NCBI RefSeq assembly: GCF_030867095.1
Contig: NC_081831.1
Span: forward strand, 20,374,001-20,438,000
DNA: 64,000 bases
Reading direction: 5' to 3'
From: Alligator mississippiensis
Taxonomy: Eukaryota; Chordata; Crocodylia; Alligatoridae
Position numbers and translations under genes: made by a program. This document shows, in pieces, positions 22,263-31,867 of the stretch; position 1 is the stretch's first letter, and the number at the start of each line of letters is the position of its first letter. A model generated the notes under the pieces. That model ran no database searches. It saw only the letters and a list, made by a program, of their open reading frames with translations, and was not told the origin of the DNA.

Positions 22263-23325
22263 TGTGTCACAGAGCACTGAGGTGCCCTGCTCCCAAAGAG
22301 GGGAAAACTGCTAGGGAGGAAGCCCTAGCAGGAAATAAGGAGCCCAGCTGTGGGTTGCTGGGGCAACCAGGGAAGGTCAGCTGACCAGAAGGGGCAGGGC
22401 CTGGCTCCCTTATAAACCCTAGGGGCTGGGGCCAGAGGCAGTTCCCTGCTTTCTGCTGAAGGGGAAGGAGCTCTCTTTCCTGGGAGAGAGGGGAAACCTG
22501 ATACAGGAGCTGCATCCAACATTGCTGAGAGTTAAAGTGTCACTGGTAGGACTGAATGTTGTTAGGGCTGGGTGGCTTCTGTTTGTTATAGCTGAAGGGC
22601 TTGCGTTTATGTTGTTGTTTGTGACCGGTGGCTTGGGAGAGACTATTAGGGGTTGGAGGAGGCCTCATGGGGAACTCACAGAGGAATGTGAGGACCCCAG
22701 TGCCAGTGAGGGTGCAGCGTTCGGGGTGCACAGACCCCAGCCCTAGAGAAGGGCAGTAGAGAATCCCCAGAGAGGGGGCATTACTGACAAGCCCCAGTGC
22801 GGGCATGGTGAGCCCCAGAGAGGGTGGCTTGACAGAGAAGGCCCTGAGAGCGGGGCAGCGGTATTGAGGAGCGCCCTGAGAGGGGGCAAAAGCCTCAGAG
22901 AAGGGGGCAGTTACTGAGATGCCCCAGTGCAGGTGTGGTGAGCCCCGGAGAGGGGGTGGCACTACCGGGGAGCCCCAGAGAAGGGGCAGTTACCGAGAAG
23001 CCCCAGAGGAGGGGGCATTACTGGGGAGCCCCAGAGAGGGGCCAGCGTAACTGAGGAGGCTCAGAGAGGACAAAAAAGGGACCAGATCATAATTAGAATG
23101 AGACGTAACATCTATTCCATCGGCGAGGTGTGCACTGCAGTGCAGGGGAGGAAACGGAGCCGCAGATAGCACCCCCTGGCAGCGGGGCAGTACAAGGGCA
23201 ACCTCCTGCTAATTAACACCAATTAATCAATTAACAACAAGGCATGGCAGGCAAGTAGGCAGGCAGTTGTCCCCAGGAACAGGTGTGTGGGCCACGTTTA
23301 GGTTGGCCCAGATTGTGTACCTGTC
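22263..23325 (+). mobile_element. LTR-like block A with internal minisatellite
   Basis: It starts near TGTGTCACAGAGCACTGAGG and carries GTCAGCTGACCAGAAGGGGC, a TTATAAACCC TATA-like box, then GGAGGAGGCCTCATGGGGA. The same ordered words occur at 30518-31060, so both are copies of one family. It ends near ACCTGTCACA. A solo LTR is the simplest reading, but the target duplication is not clear. Confidence 0.55.
22740..23060. repeat. Minisatellite (about 30-bp unit, GCCCCAGAGAGGGG)
   Basis: About ten diverged units of the form GAGCCCCAGAGAGGGGGCA plus TTACTGA. It lies inside LTR-like block A and has produced GC-rich open frames with no coding meaning. Confidence 0.85.
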
Positions 23326-23464
23326 ACACTGTATAGGCACCATTGATTCGGGCATTTTTTTGATATTGTGTGTGACTTTGCGTCCTTAATGGTCTTTCAG
23401 TATGGATTTTTTTGGATGCAATTTCTTAAGTCTTTAAAACAGTAAATGGAAACAACATAAATGT

Positions 23465-23686
23465 GTAGTAAAAAAGTCTGTATTTCATCATCTCTTCATG
23501 ATCAGAAGCCAAGTCTACCCCAGAGATGATGCCATTATTAGCTGTTTCAGAGATGTCCACTTGTCTAGTTTCCCATAATCTGGACAGATGGAATGACTTC
23601 TGGTCCTTTGCTTTCTTGTATGAGGATCTCATACAAGATCCAGTTTTGATCTTGGTTGTAATCCAGAACTATACAATGTCATGGTT
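23465..23686. repeat. Dispersed repeat, copy 2
   Basis: Second copy of the 19917-20136 sequence, same orientation. It abuts the CR1 endonuclease fragment at 23690, so it may be a chimaeric insertion or an unusual CR1 interior. Confidence 0.85.
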
Positions 23687-23689
23687 GAC

Positions 23690-24430
23690 CAGAACCAGAT
23701 CCAGCAGCACCTTTACCCTTTGTTAGCCCATAGACTTCTTGAATCAAATGGAGCTCATCAGTGCAAGTGAGGAAGCTATGCGACCGATCAGGTTTGGCTG
23801 AATGCTCTTCCCATGAGATGTCAGGGTGGCTGAAATCGCCCATGACGACCATGCACTGAGAGCATGCAGCCTCTGCTAATTCCCTAGAGAATTCATGGTC
23901 AAATGCTTCCTCCTGGGTAGGAGGTCTGTAATAGACCCCTACAGTTATCCGCTTCACCACATTCTCCCTGTATTTGAACCCAGAGGATTTCAAGGTGCCC
24001 TCCTTGGGTGCCAATGTCTGCTTGTAGGGAAGTGTACTGCTTCTTGACATAGAGAGCTACACCCCCACCCTTCCTCCCAACACAGTCCCTCCTGTACAAG
24101 GTATAGCCATCTATACCTGTGGTCCACTTATAGGTGAAGTCCCACCAGGTCTCTGTTATCCCTATGAAATCATATTTGTTATTGCTTAGCAGAAGGGCCA
24201 GTTCCTCCTGTTTGTTCCCCATGCTCCTGGCATTTGTGTACAGACAGCTAAGCCTGCCATTGGAAGCCCTAGGTTTCTTTGTGCACTTAGAGTCCCATCT
24301 TTGGGCTGAGGTCGGAGTAAGTTCCCTGGTGTTACCTGACCTGCTGATTATGTGCTTGTCACTTCCTGGGCTTGCACTGATGGTTGTCCACCTGTCCTGT
24401 GGCAATCTTAGTTTAAAGCTCTAACCCTCC
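23690..24430 (-). mobile_element. CR1 endonuclease fragment
   Basis: The minus strand 23899-24405 reads SCLYTNARSMGNKQEELALL, YDFIGITETWWDFTYKWTTG and YTLYRRDCVGRKGGGVALYV, the CR1 AP-endonuclease. 23679-24050 continues in another frame with VGVYYRPPTQEEAFDHEF and MVVMGDFSHPDISWEEH. One frameshift separates them. The RT half is missing. Confidence 0.92.
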
Positions 24431-25743
24431 TTAGTTTAAAGCTGTAACCCCCTAACCTTAAAATGAGCTCTAATAACACACTTTCCCTTAGCTTTGTTCT
24501 GAAGCAGCTGTACAGTTTGGGTTGAAGTTTCCTAAAAATATTCAGCCTGAAGAAGACATCTGGCATGGAGGATTTCAACCTGATTAGCTGGAATCTGGCA
24601 AAATTATAAGACCCCCCCCAAAACAGGGTCTTACAATGGGGAACAAATAGCAACTTTAATAATATGTAATGTAACAGGTTGCACCTAGAACATCATCCCC
24701 CCCCCCCTCCATTCCTCCAACAGGATTGTGTCCCTCCCATGGCAACAGCAGAAAGTGGCAAAGATCCATGTCAGCCCTTGAGAATCCTTTGGTAGAAATA
24801 CCTATAATACTTCTTCCCCTTGCCCTATACTCTCCTTCCAATACATACTGATTTGGAGCTAGTTTCTGGGGTGGACAAGGATGGCTTTATTTCTCCACTC
24901 CCAGAGGCCTTGGAGGTTACTAGAAACTGGACAAGTAAAGAGTGCATTCTGTTGTCTCAAGAAATAACAGCTCTCCTCCTCCCTGATTGGGCAGAGGGGA
25001 AGTGATAGGCACCATGCCTAAGGGAGGGTAATTTTCCTCTTTTCCCAACTGTGTAGCAGAGAAGGGGAAAGAGAAATTTCAAGCCAGCAAGAGAGGTGGA
25101 GTGGTGGCTGCCAGGAGAGGTACATCAACTACCCAATGCCACTGAATGTCACTTGGAGAAATTCAAATAGCCAAACACTGCCCAATATTCAGCCAGTTCC
25201 ACAACTGTTGTCTTCCAGTTTGTTTTCCCTACTTTTTAGGTTCTATTCAGTATAACTATACACGTCAGGTAAAGTAAGCAACAAGTGAGCTAAACAGAGA
25301 GGAGGAAATATCTGCATGAGGAGGTTCCTTTTTGTTTGTGAAAAGGGATCCCCTTGGGGCTTTAATTCTGCATGGTCAAAATCAGGAGTGTTTGCATTTG
25401 TTTTTACCCTGGTCTCCCTGTATAATCTTATATTGAATTTGATAAGAGAGACTCTGTGATAGCACAAGAGCTGTGGGCAAAACCCATCTCTGGGAATATA
25501 CTGAGAAAGAACAGAGTCTGAACCAGGTCTTTGAACTCAGTGCTAACTATACACTTCTTAAGGAACCAAGAGCACAGAGCTGGGATTAGTTTTCTGAGTC
25601 AGTTCCGTGGAGGCTCTCCTAGAGGAAAGAATAATGTACCGCTTCCGCTTGCTAACAAGAAGTGAAGGGGCAGGGGAATAAATTGCATGAGAATCTGTTG
25701 GAGTTAATAAAAGTTAAAACAAAACCCCATAGTTGCCACTCAC
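24431..25743. other. No gene recognised
   Basis: A short local duplication (CCTTAGTTTAAAGCTGTAAC type) lies at 24420-24450 and a C-run at 24700-24710. The next CFAP52 exon would be expected here but was not found. Confidence 0.45.
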
Positions 25744-25860
25744 CAGGCTGAACTTGTCCTTCATAGGTCCATAGTCGCTCATAAGTTTGCTTTTTGTATT
25801 CAGTTTCAGGATGTCACCGCTTGTAGTCCCAACATAGAAGTAACTATCATCATGACCCAT
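25744..25860 (-). pseudogene. CFAP52: CFAP52 (WDR16) exon with missing acceptor
   Basis: A 117-nt open block starting at ATGGGTCATGATGAT encodes DDSYFYVGTTSGDILKLN and DYGPMKDKFSL, then a clean GTGAGT donor. It is clearly CFAP52. Just upstream the minus strand reads TTGCTAA where AG would be expected, and TAA is an in-frame stop, so the usual acceptor is gone or lies elsewhere. An internal GATAG at about 25844 could act as a substitute acceptor. The block is intact apart from its 5' border, so it may be a decaying gene copy, an exon with an unrecognised border, or a sequence error. Confidence 0.7.
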
Positions 25861-26614
25861 TTAGCAATCATTCAAAAAATTCAGTTCCAATTTCTAATGG
25901 GAAAAAAAAACCTACCAGAACCAACAAGATACATGGATGGACTGACAAGCAAGAACATTTGGGCCACAGGTCTTACTCTCAATATGCTTTTGTCTCCTTT
26001 TAATATGTTGTGTAAAACATCTAGCAATTCTGGGTGTCATGGCCATGATTTTAAAGAGCACCCAAAAATCCCACTTATTTTAATGGGTGCTACAGGATTT
26101 CAGCATCTTTGAAAACCAGGCCAGATACAAATAATAATGCATTCATCCTGCTGCAATGATAGTTTTGCACTGAAGGGCTCTCTCACACTGTTGCAAGCCA
26201 GTGGCTAGAGGATGCTGCTGGTATAGGTAAGAAATAAACTGATGACCTGCAAGGTGTTACTATTTTTATATTAATAAGCTGTTGTTCAGAGTCATTTGCT
26301 GACTGCTTTTCTCATGTAAGCACTAGGAAGAACATATGGGGAATGAGTACAAACTGCTGCCAACAATCACAAAAGTTGCACACTGCTTCTTGCATATACT
26401 GCTTTAAAAGCTTACGCCTATGTGTAGAACAAGCAGAAATGCCTCCTGGGGACAAGCTGAGATAGTCAAAGGCCCCTACAAAGCAATAGGAAAAACATTA
26501 ACACTCTGTTTCTTAAGTTTCTTACCACCTAAATAGCTTTTGTAAAGGGAAATATGTTTGTGAACTTTTGTCCCTCAGAAGCACTTCTTTCTCCTTGTGT
26601 AGACAAAGCCTTAC

Positions 26615-26743
26615 TTTCTAGCACTAACAAACATCTCATCTCTGCATCTGGAAAAAGCCAGGACAGCAGCATTTCCAACACTTTGGGCTGAAGCAGGACT
26701 GCCACAGATGGCATCTCTCTTAGCTATGCTCCATACAACCACA
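26615..26743 (-). CDS. CFAP52: CFAP52 (WDR16) WD-repeat exon
   Basis: This 129-nt exon has a TTTTTTGCAG acceptor and GTAAGG donor. It encodes VVVWSIAKRDAICGSPASAQ then FSRCRDEMFVSAR, the next CFAP52 segment. The phase agrees with the previous exon. The mammalian protein continues GNGTIRVWELDLP in a following exon, which I could not find in the 750 bases before the next recognised exon. Confidence 0.88.
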
Positions 26744-27682
26744 CTGCAAAAAACAGAGGAGGAGATTTGGTGTCAACTTGAGTGGCTTGGAAACATCATA
26801 GATCAAAATGAGTCTGACCATCTTCCCAGCTTAGATGAATAAAGGGTTGTGGTCACTTTATAGATATTTTAACCAAGGGAAATTTTCAGCCATGTTGTCT
26901 TATCTACAGAGATATGTGTACTTACAATTCATGCCCCTTCTTCATAAAGTAGTTTAATGATTAATGATTTAATGGGCATTCGTCTCTCAGCATCTAATGA
27001 CCATGATTCAAATTATGTCTTCTGTTATCAGTAGAAATTGATTTGATGGGTCTAATCCTGTCCTCACCATAAAGACAGTACCCCAAGGGTGTCCACCATA
27101 TGGCCCAAATGGAACAGTTCCACCCAGCCTGCCAGTACTCCGGCAGGGTACTGGACATTGGGGATGGGGCTAGTGGGGTGTGGCCAGCTGCAGAGTTTGG
27201 GGTGCCTGGACACGGATGAACATGGCCAGCTGCAGCAGGGGGCAAGCAAGGGCTGTGCAGAGAGCAGTGATATGTCAGGCTTTCAGGCCTAATTTACTGT
27301 GAAATACCATATCTTATTGCATAGACCACAACCCCTTTTCCCACGATCCAGCTGCTGGAAATTGAAGTGGACAGTATATGTGAGAAATATGGTAAGAGCA
27401 GGTTCTGCCATTTAAGGGTGAAACCAAAAGCAAAATCTATACAGATCCACAGGCAGCAGAACAATGGGCAGGTTTAATTCATTACCTACTTAGTTACTTA
27501 AAACAAGGACAAATCTTTTTGTATTTATTCTGACTTTGAAAAATATGGTGTATATAATCCAGGGCATGCATATGTGAGAAAATATGGTGTATGCTGTGTA
27601 AGCTGGGAGAAGGTATAAATGACACCAGCTTAGTCTCCTCCTGCTTTTTGGTGTTTACTAGAAACAAGACTCACAACAGGAC

Positions 27683-27694
27683 GGGGGGGGGGGG
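27683..27694. repeat. G12 homopolymer
   Basis: Twelve consecutive G on the plus strand, just upstream (in gene sense, downstream) of a CFAP52 exon. Confidence 0.95.
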
Positions 27695-27822
27695 CAAAGC
27701 ATTGGAGTCCAACAGCTTGTTTCATCTTCGAGTGTGGAAGCTGTCTCTCTCTCACCTGGCCCACAGCTTACAAAGCCAGTCAAATCAGGAAGGAGGGAGA
27801 GTCCATATTTAAAGCTTCTTAC

Positions 27823-27959
27823 TTGCCATCATCCTGGCCTCCCAGTGACACCAAATAAAGGTCATTTGGAGAGAAGGCCAGTTTTTCTACTTTTCCCTTG
27901 TGAGGTGACAGCCGGGCAAGCAACTCTTTCTTTTTGTAGTCCCACAAAATCATATCTGC
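27823..27959 (-). CDS. CFAP52: CFAP52 (WDR16) WD-repeat exon
   Basis: This is a 137-nt exon with acceptor GGATCTCAG and donor GTAAGA. It encodes ADMILWDYKKKELLARLSPH then KLAFSPNDLYLVSLGGQDDG. Both match CFAP52, a WD40 protein of cilia and flagella that sits inside doublet microtubules. It ends with two bases (AA) of a codon completed by the T that opens the next exon, giving DDGN|VVVW. The ILWDY and SPNDLYLVSLG motifs are diagnostic. Confidence 0.88.
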
Positions 27960-28379
27960 CTGAGATCCAAAGAACAAGGGGTCAGAACAAGAGTAGTATT
28001 CAGAATGTACTTTGTTGCTTTTGTAGCTAAGCACCATGATTCAACGATGCCAGTCTAAAGAACATAAAAGCAGCCTTCCTTCCAGCCCAGGGCTCCAGAG
28101 GTTTACATACTGTTCAGATTAGCCCCATTCAGAGACACCAGATTTGTCACTTTAATGAATGTGTTTCATTTTAAAGTCAATGTAATGACAGGGCCAACAA
28201 GTACTAAAAGAAGATAGTGCTACAGTCTCTTCCTTGCCTTTTTCAAAGAGTAAATGCATTAAACTTCACAGCAAACCCTGTGAATAGGCAAAAGTGAGGC
28301 ACAAAGGTGAGATTTTCAAAGTATTAGACATCTGAAGATGCAAATAAGTGCCTAGTGGGATTTCAAAATTCCTGAATTC

Positions 28380-28500
28380 AGGAGTAAGCAACCTACAGGC
28401 TGCAGGCCAAATGCAACCAGGAATCCAGTCCATGTTTTATGAACAGTGTATTGATCCCTTGTTGCATCCTAGCAGTCAGATCCCAGCCAAGTTCTCCATT
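28380..28500. mobile_element. hAT-like MITE fragment
   Basis: CAGGAGTAAGCAACCTACAG followed by GCTGCAGGCCAAATGCAACC resembles the start of the hAT-like elements at 37468 and 30373. The other end is not seen. Confidence 0.35.
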
Positions 28501-28589
28501 CTGCATCTCATTGTGGTGGGCTCGCTGCTTTTGCCCCACAAGCCCAGCCTGGAGAAGGATACTTCAGATTGGTGGAACATTTCCACCAA

Positions 28590-29728
28590 TCAGGTAACAG
28601 CTGGGAGGGGCTTATCCCACCCCTGCTTGGAGGCAGGGCTGAGGAGCCCCTGGACCTGATTGAAGACTGCTGTTTGCAGGTCCAGCAGACTTCAGGGGCG
28701 GGGTCTCCGGTGTAAATAAAAGCCCAGCGTACTCAGATGCAGTGAAGGATGGTGAGGAGCTCTAGAGATGACCATTATCTGGACCTTGCCTGAGCCTCGA
28801 TGGTGCATGGATTGGCTCACGGAGAGCCAGCTCCAGGAGCAGCTCAAGGCTGCTCAGGCCCCACACAGTGCGCAGGTCAGCGCATGGGGAATCAGCCCTG
28901 GGAGCAGCTCAAGGCTGCTCAAGTTAGCCCCAGCTCTAGGCTGGATAACCAGAGCCCCAGTGTGGCTCAGCATTAAACTAAAAGAGCCCTGGTGCCCAGA
29001 GCAGGGCCTGGGAAGGGGAAAGACCCCTGGCATGAGGCTGGGGACACAGAGTAAGTGAGGGCTCAGCTCCCATCGGAGCTCCCTGGGTGCCCAATGCGGG
29101 CCACAGGGCCCAGAGGGAAGAGCCCTCAACTCGAGGCCAGTGGCTCCAAGAGCCCTGAGACAGCGTGGGGATCCAGAAGCCAGATTGACAGCCCCCAGAC
29201 GAAGGACCGTGAGTTACTGGGAACCCAGGTCCTGCAGGGGAGGTGCACCTGGGCAAGGGACCCTGGAGGCAGTGGGCCTAGGGGGAGAAGACCCTATTCC
29301 ATCTGAGGGACCAAGTGGTTGGAACCCAGATAGGGTGCGTCTAATATCTGGTAGAGTTATGTTTCCTATTTGGTATCTATTGTTATTGTTGGTGTTATAA
29401 ATAGTTGGATGTATTAATTCTATATAATGGGCTTTGTAAGGATGCTTTATTAGCTAACCCACTTGTGGTATAATTGCTGGATTGACTGTCCTGGGATCCC
29501 CCCTCTTCTGGGCCTGAGGCATGGGTACTTACCTGAATGCCATCCCTAGGGCCGACTTCCTCCAGCTAACAGACCTTTATCTGTATATTTGTATCTATAT
29601 CTAGAATTATATCTATCTTAAAGAGTTTTATATAACTCAATAAATTGTATATAGTTAAGAACTTTGGGCTTGGGCTAATTCTATAGGGGAAAGAGGGATC
29701 TGCTCGAAATTCTGGCATCCCTCTCACA
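28590..29728 (+). mobile_element. LTR-like block B
   Basis: It has a GGTGTAAATAAAAGCCCAGC promoter-like stretch near 28705, a GC-rich middle, then an AT-rich end with CAATAAATTG (about 29638) and a terminal CCCTCTCACA at 29728. A poly(A) signal shortly before a CA end is LTR-like. The 5' boundary is unresolved; the open frames inside show no known protein. Confidence 0.4.
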
Positions 29729-30372
29729 GCACCCCCTCCTGCCTACTTGTCCTATCCAATTGAGAATAGGGTACACCATTGGGTGTACCCAGGTTACATC
29801 ATGAGCAGCCAGTTAATCTGCTTGCTGCCAGCTCCTGTGGAGGGCTCCATGCAGCTCCAGCTCCATGTAGTTTCAACTCCAGCTCCATGCAGAAAGCTGC
29901 TTTCTCTCCCACAAGCTGCAGGCTCTCCTCACTGAATTAGCCACTCTAAATTGTCTCTCACCAGATCTTGCAGGAAGGAGGGCAAGAGATCACCCTTCTG
30001 CCAAAAGCAGAAACTGGGGTGCAGCAGGGGATGGATGGTCCATACAGCTGTCCAGCTTGCAAGGGGTGACTTGCCTTTAAGATCTGGTTGCCTTGCCTTA
30101 AGGGACTTCGGAGTCAAAGTCCCATTTTTAAGAATGACTCAGTCATGTAGGAGTGTAAACATTATTATTAAATGCCCAGGTCACTTCTGAAAGTGAGACT
30201 TGAGCTCCAAAGCCACAAGCACATTTAAAAATAAGTGACTTATTTAAAAATCACATAGACAATCAGAAACGGATCTAAGCATGCATTCAAAATGAACCCT
30301 AGTCTCCTGCAATAGCTTTCCTGCCTTTGCATTTGTTTTCCCACAAAACAAAAACTTTGGCTATTGTTTAAA

Positions 30373-30500
30373 CCAGTAGTGCTCAGCCTTTTGGCCCTGC
30401 GAGCCAGATGAGTGCCTCAGAGCCAGTCTGCAGGCCAGATTTGCTGTCTGTGGGCCAGAAGTGGGTTGTCTGTGGGCCAGTTTGTAAGAGCTGCCGTGTT
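30373..30500. mobile_element. hAT-like MITE fragment
   Basis: CAGTAGTGCTCAGCCTTTTG begins a hAT-like stretch rich in GGGCCAG. Only one end is visible. Confidence 0.35.
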
Positions 30501-30517
30501 TTTAAATTGTTACCCAC

Positions 30518-31060
30518 TGTCACAGGGCACAAAAGTGCCCTGCTCCTACAAGGGTGAAAACTGCCTGGGGGAAAAGCCCAAAGAGAGAGAGAGACAGAAG
30601 CCCAGGTGCAGGTTACCAGGGCAACAAGCCAGAAGGTAAATTAGCCTGCACCTGCACACGGTCAGCTGACCGAAAGGAACACGGCCCTGGGCCCATATAA
30701 ACCCCAGGACCGGGCCCAGGGAGGGCAGTTCTCCGCCCACAGCCAAGGGGGAAGGAGCACCAGTGGTTTGGGTGAGGCTATTAGGGGAAGGAGGAGGCCT
30801 CATAGGGGACCCACGGCAGCGTGGGGACCCCAGCGCCAGAGAGGGTGCAGCACTTTGCGGGGCTGCGGTGCACGGAGTGAGACAGGGCCACGGACAGCCC
30901 AAACGCCAGGGGGGTGCAGAGCAAGACAGGGTCGTGGAGAGCCTGCTTAACAACTCTGTAGACTCTTCAACAAACACCTGCCTGCAGCCCCTGACCCCAG
31001 AGGCGCCGTGGCTCTGACTGCAGGGAACTGAAAGCAGCATTGGACTGACTGGACTGTAGG
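30518..31060 (+). mobile_element. LTR-like block C (same family as block A)
   Basis: It starts CTGTCACAGGGCACAAAAGT and shares with block A the order GTGCCCTGCTCC, GTCAGCTGACC, CCCATATAAACCCC (TATA-like) and GGAGGAGGCCTCATAGGGGA. The 268-residue antisense open frame over it is GC bias. Confidence 0.55.
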
Positions 31061-31867
31061 GATGCAGCCAAAAAATTCCCAAGGAAGGGAGCCTGGTGCG
31101 TCCGAGCAGGCCAGGGCAGGGGGAAAGGGATTCGAGCAAGGCAGCAGCAGGGCTGCCTGCCCCAGCAGCTAGGAGGCAGGGGAGAGATGCACCCTCATGA
31201 ACCTCTACCTCTGAGATGCACAGGGGGAGGGAGAGGGAGCAGGAGACCAGGCTTGCAGTGTCTCTACAGACCCACCAACTGGGAGATGGGAAGGGCTGGA
31301 TCAGGGAGCACTGGCCTGGGGCGAGCTCCCCTAGTGCAGCTGAACAGGGCACTCAGAGCCTGGCTCCCAGCCAGCAGTGCTTCCAGCCACCTCACCTTGC
31401 CCTCCCCTAGCCTAGACCATTGAAGCCAATAACCTGCAGCTCCAGCTCCAGAGCCCATGCTGCGTCCTTCTGAGATGCCATTACAGAGCTCAGTGCAACT
31501 GTGTACAGTGGGCAGTAGGGAACCATGCCTGAGCCAGAGGCCTCAGGCCCAACAGCACCTGGCCCCATTGTGCTGGGCGCAGTGCATGGGCCGTGCCCTG
31601 GTGGTGCGGTCTGGGTGGCCCTGCCCACAGCTGCTGTTGGGGCTTTCTCTGCACCCCAGCCCTGAGCTGGGACAGCCTGCGTGGGCTGGGGCTGCTCGCT
31701 TTATCAAGCCCTTTGTGCTCCTTATGCTTGTATGACATCCTTAAGAGCAGGAAGCCTTGTGAGATAGGGGAAAAGTTGAAAGTGAAAGACATGCCAGGGC
31801 CAGTGAAGAACAAAGGCCCTGCCTTGCAATAGAATTGACACAAGATGTGTTACTTAATGAGAAATGT

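Noticed and set aside
25905..25970. Candidate missing CFAP52 exon on the minus strand (TGGCCCAAATG, donor GTAGGT)
   Set aside because: Only a Trp-Pro and a few residues agree, and the intron left would be about 50 bases.
22263..31060. LTR-like blocks A and C as the two LTRs of one provirus
   Set aside because: CFAP52 exons, a CR1 fragment and a different LTR-like block lie between them, so they are separate insertions.
30546..31352. 268-codon minus-strand open frame
   Set aside because: Antisense to an LTR-like block, with Pro/Ser/Leu-rich text from GC bias and no known domain.
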